Of a stretch of 64,000 nt of DNA, positions 26,693-35,969 are shown in pieces. The stretch comes from Photobacterium galatheae (GTDB taxonomy: Bacteria > Pseudomonadota > Gammaproteobacteria > Enterobacterales > Vibrionaceae). The position numbers and the translations under genes are program-made. Under the pieces are notes generated by a model. It saw only the letters and a list, made by a program, of their open reading frames with translations. It did no database searches and had not been told where the DNA came from. The DNA lies in the NCBI RefSeq assembly GCF_000695255.1, contig NZ_JMIB01000023.1, positions 62,001 through 126,000 on the forward strand, read 5' to 3'. Numbering within the stretch: the first letter of the stretch is position 1; the number at the start of each line of letters is the position of its first letter.

Positions 26693-27928
26693 ATGGGATC
26701 ATGTGATGCGCCTGGCTTAATGCCAGTAGAAACTGCGATTGAAAAAATGCTGACAGTCGTCCAACCAATCAGCAAAACCTCGACATTACCACTGGCAGAA
26801 ACACTTGGTCGTGTGTTGGCAGCGGATCTGAAATCCCCCATCAACGTGCCGCCGTTTGCCAACTCTGCCATGGACGGTTACGCCCTGAAACGGGCTGATT
26901 TAGAGAAACAGGAGACCCTCACACTGAGCGGCCAATCCTTTGCCGGCACACCTTTCAGCGGCACTTGCCAGCCAGGGCAATGCATTCGCATCATGACAGG
27001 CGCCGAGCTTCCTGAAGGAACGGATACGGTCGTCATGCAGGAAGAGACAGAAAGCCAAGGCGATCAAATTCGCTTCCTCGCCAAACCGCAGGCCGGGGAT
27101 AACGTTCGCCCGGTCGGTGATGACATCAAGCTGGGTGAGGTCGTTGTCGCTCAAGGCACCCGTATCACAGCACGCGAACTCCCCCTGTTCGCTTCGCTGG
27201 GAATTGCCGATATTCCTGTTTTCGAACGTCCAAAAGTCGCCTTTTTCTCCACGGGTGATGAACTGCGACCGCTGGGTGAACCTTTGGCAGCCGGTCAGAT
27301 CTACGACAGTAATCGTTACGGCATTCGTGCCCTGCTGGATAAATTTGGTTGCGAAGTGTTGGACCTGGGGATTATTCCAGATGACCCAACGCAATTAGAT
27401 GCAGCGTTTACCAAAGCCACCAGCGAAGCGGATGTCCTGATTACCTCTGGCGGTGTCAGTGTCGGAGAAGCCGACTATACCAAAGACATTCTGGCCCAAC
27501 AGGGCGACGTGGGTTTCTGGAAGATTGCGATGAAACCGGGCAAACCTTTTGCGTTCGGAAAAATCAAAGACACCTGGTTCTGCGGTTTGCCTGGCAATCC
27601 AGTCTCAGCGATGCTGACCTTGTACCAGATCGTCCAGCCCATGCTGGCAAAACTGTCGGGCCACAGCCAGTATCAGCCGCCTCAGCGCTTGCCTGCTGTG
27701 GCCAGTACTGTCTTTAAAAAACGCCCGGGACGCACAGACTTCCAACGCGGTATCTATCATGTAAATGAACAAGGTCAGATTGAAGTCAAAACGACTGGAA
27801 ATCAGGGGTCTGGGGCGTTCAGCTCTATGCATCAGGCCAACTGTCTTGTGATTCTTGAACAGGAACGTGGCAAAGTGCAACCCGGAGAGATTGTGACGAT
27901 TGAGCCTTTTCACGCCAGTCTGTACTAA
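26693..27928 (+). CDS. moeA: Molybdopterin molybdotransferase
   Basis: Cytoplasmic protein of 411 residues that inserts molybdate into adenylated molybdopterin. Domains II, III (MPT-binding fold) and IV are present: NSAMDGYAL near residue 60, GDDIKLGEVV, FFSTGDEL, and TSGGVSVGEADY around 250, followed by WFCGLPGNPVSAMLT. The ATG at 26693 has AAGGAT upstream; a GTG five codons earlier would overlap it. It lies 24 bp upstream of moeB and forms an operon with it. Confidence 0.95.
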   Translation: MGSCDAPGLMPVETAIEKMLTVVQPISKTSTLPLAETLGRVLAADLKSPINVPPFANSAMDGYALKRADLEKQETLTLSGQSFAGTPFSGTCQPGQCIRIMTGAELPEGTDTVVMQEETESQGDQIRFLAKPQAGDNVRPVGDDIKLGEVVVAQGTRITARELPLFASLGIADIPVFERPKVAFFSTGDELRPLGEPLAAGQIYDSNRYGIRALLDKFGCEVLDLGIIPDDPTQLDAAFTKATSEADVLITSGGVSVGEADYTKDILAQQGDVGFWKIAMKPGKPFAFGKIKDTWFCGLPGNPVSAMLTLYQIVQPMLAKLSGHSQYQPPQRLPAVASTVFKKRPGRTDFQRGIYHVNEQGQIEVKTTGNQGSGAFSSMHQANCLVILEQERGKVQPGEIVTIEPFHASLY

Positions 27929-27952
27929 ATATTCGTCGATCGGGAGTCCGAA

Positions 27953-28708
27953 ATGGAAGAGTTATCTGATCAGGAAATGCTGCGCTATAACCGCCAGATC
28001 ATACTGCGTCAGTTTGATTTTGAAGGTCAGGAAGCACTGAAAGCCGCCAAGGTTCTGATTTTGGGTGCAGGTGGCCTCGGCTGTGCAGCGAGCCAATATC
28101 TGGTCGCGGCAGGTGTCGGGCAAATCACGCTCATTGATGATGACAAGGTTGAACTGTCTAACTTGCAACGTCAGGTCCTACACCATGACGCGACAGTCGG
28201 CATGCTCAAGGTTGATTCGGCCAAACTGGCCCTTGCGCAGCTCAATCCACACAGTCAGATTCACACGATTGCCAAACGGTTGGATGATGCATCATTATTG
28301 CCTCTTATCGAAGAACACACCCTGGTACTGGACTGTAGCGACAACCTGCCAACCCGGAATCAACTGAACCGTTTATGTCATCAGACAAAAACGCCCTTGG
28401 TTTCCGGGGCCGCAATTCGAATGGAAGGTCAGGTCAGCGTCTTTACTTATCAGGACAATCAGCCTTGCTATGCCTGTCTGAGCAGTTTGTTTGGCGAGCA
28501 AAACCTGACCTGTGTTGAGGCCGGTGTCATGTCGCCTCTGGTGGGGATCATCGGCGCTGTTCAGGCGATGGAAACGATCAAAGTGATCGCCGCCATGGGA
28601 ACACCAGTCACAGGAAAAATTCTGATGCTGGATGCCATGACCATGCACTGGCAGGAAATGAAGCTAATGAAACAGCCCTCTTGCCCGGTGTGCAGCACAT
28701 CCAATTGA
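27953..28708 (+). CDS. moeB: Molybdopterin-synthase adenylyltransferase
   Basis: ThiF/E1-like enzyme of 251 residues that adenylates the C-terminus of MoaD. The nucleotide fold VLILGAGGLGCAASQYL and LIDDDKVELSNLQRQ are diagnostic. Two zinc-type Cys pairs are visible, CYACL and CPVC at the C-terminus. Immediately downstream of moeA in an operon, closed by the 28751 terminator. Confidence 0.95.
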   Translation: MEELSDQEMLRYNRQIILRQFDFEGQEALKAAKVLILGAGGLGCAASQYLVAAGVGQITLIDDDKVELSNLQRQVLHHDATVGMLKVDSAKLALAQLNPHSQIHTIAKRLDDASLLPLIEEHTLVLDCSDNLPTRNQLNRLCHQTKTPLVSGAAIRMEGQVSVFTYQDNQPCYACLSSLFGEQNLTCVEAGVMSPLVGIIGAVQAMETIKVIAAMGTPVTGKILMLDAMTMHWQEMKLMKQPSCPVCSTSN

Positions 28709-28750
28709 ACCCTTTGCAACGCAAAAAATGAAATGCAACCTGTAAAACGC

Positions 28751-28777
28751 AAAGAGCCTGGCATGCCAGGCTCTTTT
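28751..28777. terminator. Bidirectional terminator between moeB and oppA-like gene
   Basis: GAGCCTGGCA and TGCCAGGCTC form a perfect stem with A tract before and T tract after, and the genes converge on it. Confidence 0.9.
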
Positions 28778-28798
28778 TATATGTCTTTCCTTAAAGGA

Positions 28799-30415
28799 TT
28801 ACTTCATCAGATAAAGATCACGGGTGTAACGATGTGACGAAGCATTCGTGGTCGAGTATCCCCCCACTTTCGGCGACTTAATAACCGTTTTCGTATAGAA
28901 GTACACAGGAATTGCTGGCATATCATCTGAGAAAATTCGCTCTGCTTCCTGGTAATACTTCTGACGTTCTTCCTCTGAACTTGCAGCTAATGCATTTGCC
29001 ATCGCTTTGTCATAGGCATCATTCGCCCAGCGAGAATAGTTCATCCCCTTACTTTCAAAATAAGAGAGGAAAGTAGACGCCTCGTTGTAGTCCCCAACCC
29101 ACGCATAACGCGCCAGGCTGAAGTCTTTTTGAGACAGTTTCTGCAAGAAGGTTTTCCATTCCTGATTCGCCAGCTCAACATCGACAGGTAAGCTCTGCTT
29201 CCACATCGACATCATCGCCAGTGCCAGTTTCTTATGCGCTTCATTGGTGTTATATACCAACTCAAACTTCAGCGGGTTGTCTTTAGTGTAACCCGCCTCT
29301 TTCAGCAGTTCACGCGCTTTTTGGTTCCGTTCTTTTTGCGTCAGATTCGCCCAAGGCAACGCTGGCGCATCAAACCCAGCGACTGCGGGAGGTGTCACGC
29401 CAAAGGCAGGAATCTGGCCTTGCCCCAAAATAATTTTCGTCACCACGTCGCGATCAATCGCATAGGCTAATGCCTTCCGTACACGAACATCATCAAATGG
29501 CTTCTTATTCAGGTTAAACAGATAGTAATAGGTTGCCAGAGACGGCATGGTGATCAGCTCATTCGGACGATCTTTCTTGATTTGTTTATACTGCTCCAGC
29601 GGGAACGTCGCAGTAATATCAATTTCACCGGTACGATAACGGTTGTATTCCGCAGTATCGTTTTCAATCGCCAGATAAGATGCTTTATTAATTACTGTTT
29701 TCGCATCATTCCAATATTTCGGGTTCCGAACCAGATCAATTCGCTCATTCACCACCCAGTTGGTCAGTGTATACGCACCAGAACTCACCATATGTTCTGG
29801 TCGTGTCCAGCTATCCCCAAACTGTTCAATGGCTTTACGATATACCGGGAAAGTAGACGGATGAGACAACATAATCACAAAGTAAGGTGTTGGCTGCGTC
29901 AACGTAAACTGAACTGTTTTGGCATCCAGCGCTTTCACACCCAAAGTTTCTTTATCTTTTTTACCATCGGTGATTGCAGCCGCATTCAGAATATTCGCTG
30001 TGGCCAGATACCATGAATAAGGTGCCGCAGAAGCAGGATCAGCATTTCGTTTGAAGCTATATTCCACATCTTGAGCCGTGAGCGGTTCACCATTTGACCA
30101 CTGAATCCCTTCACGCAGGTGGAAAGTGACTGTCTTCCCATCGGCTGATGTTTCCCAATGAGTCGCCAACGCAGGAATCAGATTCCCCTCAGTATCTTCC
30201 GAGACTAATCCTTCAAATAAGTCACTGATAATTTTACTGCTGGAATCATCTGTGGTCATCGTCGGATCCAGAGTTGGCACTTCCGTCCCAACGCCCCAAA
30301 CGATTTCTTGCTTCTTGGCCAATGTAACGCCAGCCGGGACATCTGCAGCAAAAGTCGCACCAGAGAACATCAATGCGATGCCTGCTGCCAGTGCTTTCAT
30401 TTTCATTCCTTGCAT
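28799..30415 (-). CDS. Oligopeptide-binding protein, orphan ABC solute-binding lipoprotein-like (OppA/MppA family)
   Basis: Periplasmic binding protein of 538 residues with signal MKALAAGIALMFSGATFA. EVPTLDPTMTTDDSSSKI and LFEGLVSEDTEGNLIPALA are the OppA family opening, and AIDRDVVTK with YAWVGDYNEASTF is the later part. No permease or ATPase gene is nearby, so it must work with a transporter elsewhere or in a peptidoglycan-peptide (MppA-like) role. AAGGAATAAAT precedes the ATG. A second, divergent family member is at 56.6-58.2 kb. Confidence 0.9.
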   Translation of the reverse strand: MQGMKMKALAAGIALMFSGATFAADVPAGVTLAKKQEIVWGVGTEVPTLDPTMTTDDSSSKIISDLFEGLVSEDTEGNLIPALATHWETSADGKTVTFHLREGIQWSNGEPLTAQDVEYSFKRNADPASAAPYSWYLATANILNAAAITDGKKDKETLGVKALDAKTVQFTLTQPTPYFVIMLSHPSTFPVYRKAIEQFGDSWTRPEHMVSSGAYTLTNWVVNERIDLVRNPKYWNDAKTVINKASYLAIENDTAEYNRYRTGEIDITATFPLEQYKQIKKDRPNELITMPSLATYYYLFNLNKKPFDDVRVRKALAYAIDRDVVTKIILGQGQIPAFGVTPPAVAGFDAPALPWANLTQKERNQKARELLKEAGYTKDNPLKFELVYNTNEAHKKLALAMMSMWKQSLPVDVELANQEWKTFLQKLSQKDFSLARYAWVGDYNEASTFLSYFESKGMNYSRWANDAYDKAMANALAASSEEERQKYYQEAERIFSDDMPAIPVYFYTKTVIKSPKVGGYSTTNASSHRYTRDLYLMK

Positions 30416-30624
30416 ATTTATTCCTTGTCACATGTTGTGTTGTCAGATTGAAAAAGACCTTGGATGGGCGCCTGACAGATATGACTTTCAGTGGTATTCC
30501 GTACCACTGCTCTCTTTAAAATTCACGCTAGGGATCGCTGTATTTTCAGGGACTTGAAGTGTCAGCGATGCCTAATTGCTATAAACATACGCTGATTATA
30601 AAAAAGAGGGAATAGCAGAAGTCA

Positions 30625-30652
30625 CAAAAAAGCCGGCGTCTATCACCGGCTT
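30625..30652 (-). terminator. Terminator of cvfB
   Basis: AAGCCGG and CCGGCTT pair across nine bases; TTTTTTG follows on the minus strand. Confidence 0.8.
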
Positions 30653-30672
30653 GTGTCAGCGTTGCAGCCTTT

Positions 30673-31512
30673 TCAGTTATCGTTGAGACGGATCCCGCCA
30701 TTTTCTATCAGAAGGACGCCTTTCTTATAAAGTCCGCCAATCGCTTTCTTAAACGTCGCTTTACTGGTGCGGAACACTTGAAAAATCTCTTCCGGAGACG
30801 ACTTATCACTCAGCGGAATAAAACCACCCTGACGCGCTAATTCTGACAGAATTTTATCTGCAATATCGTCAACCTTTGCTTTCCCAGCTTTCTGAAGGGA
30901 TAAATTAATTTTGCCATCAGGACGAATGTCTTTGATATACGCCTTCAATCGCTTACCGACAAAGAGTTTTCCGAATGACTCCGTTTTGAAAAGTAGTCCC
31001 CAGTGCAGTCCTTCAATGACCGCTTTATAACCCAAATCAGTGACTTCAGCGATCAAGACCTGAACTTCCTGACCCACCTGATACTGATGGGGAGTTTTAT
31101 CCAGAAAGCGATTAAATTTCGTCGAACCGACAATCCGGCCAGATGCTTTGTCCGTATAGACACGGACCATAATCATTTGCCCCACTTCCAGACGACGACG
31201 CTGCTCACTGAACGGAACCAGCAAGTCTTTTTCCAGCCCCCAGTCAACAAAGGCACCGACACCGGAAATACCCACAACTTTCAGTTGGGCAAAATCGCCA
31301 ACCTGAGCCAGCGGCTGCTTTGTGGTTGCAATGATGTCATCTTCCGAATCAAAGTAGATGAACACTTCCAGGTTATCTCCCAGAGCGGTTCCTTCTGGAA
31401 CGGACGATTTAGGCAGTAAAATATTGCCGAAATCCTCACCACCATCCAGAAACACGCCAAAATCTACAACTTTCACGACTTCCAACGTGTTGTACTGACC
31501 AATTTTAATCAT
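30673..31512 (-). CDS. cvfB: S1-domain RNA-binding protein, CvfB/YitL family
   Basis: Cytoplasmic protein of 279 residues with S1-like modules and a C-terminal winged helix, the layout of Staphylococcus CvfB. Visible marks are VVDFGVFLDGGEDFGNILLP and GISGVGAFVDWGLEKDLLVP (S1 repeats) and PEEIFQVFRTSKATFKKAIG for the C-terminal winged helix. The start at 31512 (MIKIGQYNTLEVV) replaces a longer frame that begins with an unrelated, basic segment. In other bacteria it affects virulence-factor and RNA stability; the target here is unknown. Confidence 0.88.
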   Translation of the reverse strand: MIKIGQYNTLEVVKVVDFGVFLDGGEDFGNILLPKSSVPEGTALGDNLEVFIYFDSEDDIIATTKQPLAQVGDFAQLKVVGISGVGAFVDWGLEKDLLVPFSEQRRRLEVGQMIMVRVYTDKASGRIVGSTKFNRFLDKTPHQYQVGQEVQVLIAEVTDLGYKAVIEGLHWGLLFKTESFGKLFVGKRLKAYIKDIRPDGKINLSLQKAGKAKVDDIADKILSELARQGGFIPLSDKSSPEEIFQVFRTSKATFKKAIGGLYKKGVLLIENGGIRLNDN

Positions 31513-31788
31513 AAATATGTCACTCTCAGGGTAAAATAATCCGGCGAATGTCCGCCTCTTTCTCCTGCTCAGGCAAGTTCTGACAAAAAGATGATGCTGC
31601 ACTGGAGAAAGCACGCTATTTTGAAACGCGCATTATACGTGATGTTGATTCAGCCTGCCTGACCAAAAACAGACTTTCTGAACAAAAAACATGCTGTCGT
31701 GCCATAAGCGCTTGTCGAGTGGTGCTATTGCCCGGCTGCTTCAGCTAACATTGTTTGAACAAACCAACTTGCGAGGAATATCTTTAAA

Positions 31789-33132
31789 GTGATCACCGTT
31801 GAAAAGAAAGATGGCCATAACCTGAAACTGTCCCATGTCATTCATGAGGCTAAAAATCGTCAGCTTGATGTGTTTCTTTTCATCCCCGGTGAGCTTGGCC
31901 TGAACGCTAACATCATGTCTGAAGATGAGTTTTACCACAATGTCATTCACGGTAAGCGTACATACTTTAGCGATGTCCATCATCTGCCTTTAGTCCACAG
32001 CCGCCTGGCCAGCCGGGGCAACCTGTCTTCTGGCCAGTACCGCTTAAGTTTGAGTTTATTTGCTTACCAGTACGCAGTCGCACTGGAAGAAACCATTCAC
32101 CAGCTTCTTGATGAAAAAGTAGAACGAACCACAGAGGAACTGGAAGAAGTCGCCAGCATTTCAGCCGGGATACTGAAACGGCTTCGCAGAAATGTCCCTA
32201 CCGATGAAGAACTGCTGAAATACTATCAGAACATTGATAACTACTTGTCGTGGTTTACAGAGCAACGCTTTCTCTCGCTGGTGGCTCACCTGCCCCGTAG
32301 CGAAAACTATGGTGAAATCAAAAACCTTTTCCTGGACTTTTGTCAGGCAGAATCTGAGCATCGTTTAACAAACAGCTATAATTCTGAACGTGCAGCTGCC
32401 GATCCAACGCGAATGTCCAACAAAATGCGACTGCTTCGCCGTTTGATTGAATATCCGGTGACCATGAAAGAAAACACCACCGTCCTCGGCAATACAACGA
32501 AGAAAGTTGTGACCGGGTTTGCAGCCGGTTTTGTGATGATCTTTGTCACCATCATGCTGATTGAGGCACGCGGTGTACTGGGCGACATTACCGCCTCTTT
32601 TATTCTGGTGCTTTCCGTCATTTATGCAGCACGTGAAGTTTTCAAAGATGACCTTAAGCAAGCACTTTGGCGCTGGGTTCGGAAAGGCAAACCCAAATGG
32701 CGGAAGCAGTTTTTCGACAGTAATAGCAACAAACTGATTGGCAGACAACTGGAATGGCTTGAATACATGCGATTCGATGATCTGGAAGACGGTGTCAGAA
32801 AGGCGCGTAAGCATAAGGTTTCGGCGAAAGAAGAAACCATTCTGCATTACAAAAGCACCACACGAATGTCGACAACCAAATTTTTGACCGGTTACGAGCA
32901 GACGAAAGAGTCAATCCTGTTTGATCTGCGTTTTCTGTCAACGCTGATGGAAAAAGGCTCGCAGAAAATTTATATCATGCGAGACGGTCAGGTTGCCCGA
33001 GAGTCGGTTGAAAAACGTCACCTGATCAACCTGATCACTTGTGAGAGCGATGAAGATCAGGAGCCGAAAATTCAGCGTTGGAAAATTATCATGAACCGCT
33101 CGAAAATTGTTGATATCGAAGCGATTGACTGA
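31789..33132 (+). CDS. Conserved membrane protein of unknown function
   Basis: Protein of 447 residues with a GTG start; GAGG lies about 13 bases upstream, so translation start is not certain. Roughly residues 1-235 are cytoplasm-like with a charged helical region around 105-175. Two membrane segments lie near 243-285 (VVTGFAAGFVMIFVTIMLIE and DITASFILVLSVIYAAREV). The remaining 160 residues are basic and rich in Lys/Arg (KGKPKWRKQFF) and then mixed. I recognise no enzyme motif. It is a single gene between cvfB and selO. Confidence 0.75.
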   Translation: MITVEKKDGHNLKLSHVIHEAKNRQLDVFLFIPGELGLNANIMSEDEFYHNVIHGKRTYFSDVHHLPLVHSRLASRGNLSSGQYRLSLSLFAYQYAVALEETIHQLLDEKVERTTEELEEVASISAGILKRLRRNVPTDEELLKYYQNIDNYLSWFTEQRFLSLVAHLPRSENYGEIKNLFLDFCQAESEHRLTNSYNSERAAADPTRMSNKMRLLRRLIEYPVTMKENTTVLGNTTKKVVTGFAAGFVMIFVTIMLIEARGVLGDITASFILVLSVIYAAREVFKDDLKQALWRWVRKGKPKWRKQFFDSNSNKLIGRQLEWLEYMRFDDLEDGVRKARKHKVSAKEETILHYKSTTRMSTTKFLTGYEQTKESILFDLRFLSTLMEKGSQKIYIMRDGQVARESVEKRHLINLITCESDEDQEPKIQRWKIIMNRSKIVDIEAID

Positions 33133-33165
33133 ACTCACTCAAACTTCCCGCTGCACTGACAGCCG

Positions 33166-33204
33166 GGTTGGCCTCTCCTATGCTTAATGCAAAGGGGGAG
33201 GCCC
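33166..33204. repeat. Inverted repeat between the membrane protein and selO
   Basis: GGCCTCTCC and GGGGAGGCC pair around 15-16 bases with one mismatch. It has no T tract, so it may act as a leader structure or a factor-dependent stop rather than an intrinsic terminator. Confidence 0.45.
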
Positions 33205-33268
33205 GCCATCTGCTGCGATTAGCCCTACTTTTTGTCCCTTGTTTACCGCCGACAAGTTGTTACCCTAA

Positions 33269-34777
33269 ATGACTGTCTACCCGTCCTTTATTTCTATGGC
33301 ACCAAGCATGCGTAAACTGACCGAACTGATTTTTAACAATACTTACAGTGAATTACCCAGCCATTTTGGAACACGCATAACGCCCCAACCGCTGGATAAC
33401 CCGTCTCTGGTCAGTGTCAATCCTATGATTTGCGACCTGCTTGAGCTGGATCCCGCTGAAGCTAACACACCGTACTTTGCTGACATTTTCACGGGCAATG
33501 ATGACTTATCAGGATTTGAGCCCATCGCCATGAAATACACCGGACATCAGTTCGGGCAGTACAACCCGGATCTGGGCGATGGCCGCGGCCTGCTGATGGG
33601 GGAAGTTCTGACATCAGCAGGCAAAAAATGGGATATTCACCTGAAAGGCTCAGGACAAACGCCCTACTCCCGGATGGGAGACGGACGGGCTGTTCTGCGT
33701 TCAAGCATTCGGGAATATCTGGCCAGTGCTGCCATGAAAGGCCTGGGAATTCAGACCACCCACGCATTGGCTGTGCTTGTCAGCGACACGCCCGTTTACC
33801 GGGAGAAAGCAGAACAAGGCGCGACCCTGATCCGGGTTGCAGAAAGCCACCTGCGTTTCGGTCACTTTGAATATCTGTTTTACACCCAACGCCATGAAGA
33901 TCTGAAATTACTGGCTGATTATCTGATCAAACACCACTTTTCGGATCTTCGTGATCACCCATCCCCATATGCCGTCATGTTTCAGCGCATTGTCGATCTG
34001 ACTGCTGTGTTGATTGCCGACTGGCAAGCTGTCGGCTTCGCGCATGGCGTGATGAACACAGACAATATGTCTGTGCTGGGCCTGACATTTGATTACGGAC
34101 CTTACGGCTTTCTGGATGATTATCAGCCAGGCTTCATCTGCAATCATTCCGATTACACCGGACGCTATGCCTTTAATCAGCAGCCCTCAATTGCGCTCTG
34201 GAACCTGTCTGCACTGGGATATGCCCTGACGCCTCTGCTGGATAAAGCAGAAATCGACACAGCCCTGCATAGCTACCAAACCCGGCTACAGCAGGAATAC
34301 AGCATTCGAATGAGAAACAAGCTGGGGATCATGGAACGGCATGAAGAAGACAGTGCGCTGTTCAGTCAGATGTTTGATCTGCTAGCAACTCAAGCCGTGG
34401 ACTACACACTATTTTTCCGGATTCTATCGACAATCCCAGCCAGCCAGCTATCCGGTAGCCACCCCCTGTTTTCTGAAATCATCCGTGATATGGCTCCCCT
34501 TCAGATATGGCTCAACGCCTATGCCAAACGCCTCACACTGGAACAACAGAGTGACGAATCACGCCTTGCGCTCATGCGTTTGCACAATCCGAAATTTATT
34601 TTGCGGAACTATCTGGCCCAAACAGCAATTGAACAGGCAGAAAAAGGCGACTACAGCATGATCGACGACTTACTGACCGTACTCGCTCGCCCATATGATG
34701 AACACCCGGCATTTGAACATTTCGCAGCCAAACCACCTGAATGGGGAAAAACACTGGAAATCAGCTGCTCTTCCTGA
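33269..34777 (+). CDS. selO: Protein adenylyltransferase SelO (pseudokinase fold)
   Basis: SelO/YdiU-family protein of 502 residues that transfers AMP to Ser/Thr/Tyr of target proteins under oxidative conditions. Family blocks are intact: MKYTGHQFGQYNPDLGDGRG, LKGSGQTPYSRMGDGRA, RVAESHLRFGHFEY, and the metal/active motif HGVMNTDNMSVLGLTFDYGP. No clear ribosome site is seen before the ATG at 33269; ATGs at 33296 or 33308 are alternatives. It is monocistronic. Confidence 0.94.
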   Translation: MTVYPSFISMAPSMRKLTELIFNNTYSELPSHFGTRITPQPLDNPSLVSVNPMICDLLELDPAEANTPYFADIFTGNDDLSGFEPIAMKYTGHQFGQYNPDLGDGRGLLMGEVLTSAGKKWDIHLKGSGQTPYSRMGDGRAVLRSSIREYLASAAMKGLGIQTTHALAVLVSDTPVYREKAEQGATLIRVAESHLRFGHFEYLFYTQRHEDLKLLADYLIKHHFSDLRDHPSPYAVMFQRIVDLTAVLIADWQAVGFAHGVMNTDNMSVLGLTFDYGPYGFLDDYQPGFICNHSDYTGRYAFNQQPSIALWNLSALGYALTPLLDKAEIDTALHSYQTRLQQEYSIRMRNKLGIMERHEEDSALFSQMFDLLATQAVDYTLFFRILSTIPASQLSGSHPLFSEIIRDMAPLQIWLNAYAKRLTLEQQSDESRLALMRLHNPKFILRNYLAQTAIEQAEKGDYSMIDDLLTVLARPYDEHPAFEHFAAKPPEWGKTLEISCSS

Positions 34778-34803
34778 TTGCTACATAACACCTGGATTCC
34801 GCA

Positions 34804-34827
34804 GAAAAGGAGCCGAATCACGGCTCC
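34804..34827 (-). terminator. Terminator of the PEP-synthase-like gene
   Basis: GGAGCCG and CGGCTCC pair around AATCA; the minus strand continues with TTTTC. It also sits past the convergent selO stop. Confidence 0.7.
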
Positions 34828-34840
34828 ATTGAAAACGTGA

Positions 34841-35722
34841 TTAACTCTGTGATGTACAAATCACACGACTGACATCTTGCTCTGTCAACCAGCGACGGAC
34901 GGCAACATCTTGAACCGCCTGGCCCATAAAATCACAGGGTTTTCCAACATCCCGACTCATCTTCAAAGCTCGCTGAGCCAGATAAATCACCGCATCGTTC
35001 TGCTGACAGGCATAATCCAGTGCCGTATTTCCCGGATCAATCGCCAGCGAAAATTGCGCCAGTTGATCCAAATCGATCACCATGCCGTCAAAGTAATGCA
35101 GAAATTTGTCGGCCATCACGGCATTGGCCGGTAAGTCACACATAAAATGCACCTGCAGCCCGCCTTTGCCTCGGAAAAGTCCTTGCTCAGCGAGTAAATC
35201 ATGCACAGAAGCAGCATCACTGTATGTGCGGACAAACGGAATGACAATCGCCAGTGGTAAATCACCCGTAACCAAACGCAAGCGCTTGATGAGATCGCAC
35301 TGGAATGCAAATAACTTTGCCCACTCAGGCCGAAGATATCGCGACACACCGCGCACGCCCATCAGCGGATTTTCTTCCTTTCCTTCAGGCTGATTCACGT
35401 ATGGCTGAGGTTCCCCCAGTTCAGCACCACTGAGTTTTATCTTCAACACAGGCCGAGTCTGCCCCGCGGCAATACGCTTTTGGGCAAAGTCTGACAAAAC
35501 CTGTACCAGTTGTTCAACGCGCTCCGTCTCAATCGCCGGCATTTCTCGCGGTGCATCTGACTGGCAGAATGCATCCGGATGAATGCCAATATCTGCCATA
35601 CACGCATCCAACGCGATAAATTCCAACTGAGTCGCCTGCGCTCTGGTCGCATCCATCTGTGCACAGCGCGTCACTGTCATCTGCTCAGACAAACCGTCAA
35701 CGACTTCTTTTGACTTCTCCAT
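34841..35722 (-). CDS. Stand-alone PEP-synthase C-terminal-domain protein, likely catalytically inactive
   Basis: Protein of 293 residues resembling only the PEP-binding TIM barrel at the C-terminus of phosphoenolpyruvate synthase. Matches are ENPLMGVRGVSRYL, LIKRLRLVTG, IPFVRTYSDA, GLFRGKGGLQVHFMCDLPANA and YFDGMVIDLDQLAQ (split). The swivelling His domain and N-terminal ATP-grasp are absent. The barrel motif CGQ with the catalytic Cys is here FMGQ, and GSND is replaced by DLDQ, so chemistry is unlikely. A regulatory or PEP-sensing role is inference. GGAGAG lies upstream of the ATG. The DAHP synthase gene starts 247 bp away, divergently. Confidence 0.75.
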   Translation of the reverse strand: MEKSKEVVDGLSEQMTVTRCAQMDATRAQATQLEFIALDACMADIGIHPDAFCQSDAPREMPAIETERVEQLVQVLSDFAQKRIAAGQTRPVLKIKLSGAELGEPQPYVNQPEGKEENPLMGVRGVSRYLRPEWAKLFAFQCDLIKRLRLVTGDLPLAIVIPFVRTYSDAASVHDLLAEQGLFRGKGGLQVHFMCDLPANAVMADKFLHYFDGMVIDLDQLAQFSLAIDPGNTALDYACQQNDAVIYLAQRALKMSRDVGKPCDFMGQAVQDVAVRRWLTEQDVSRVICTSQS

Positions 35723-35969
35723 GTCCGGACTCTCCTTCTTCCTTCTCCACCAGCCTTGCTATATTTAACCATTGTGATACCGATAAACAACATCACAATC
35801 CCTTTTCATGTCATCGCATCATTTTTCGGCAACATGAAAAATTTTCATTGACTCAAACCCGTACAAACGCACGCGATAAAAGCAAGGGAAATGAAACGTT
35901 TGGTTTATTCCTGTGGCCTTTTAGGCTATCTTTACGCGTCACCATGTTATACCTGAAAGCAGGCGGATT

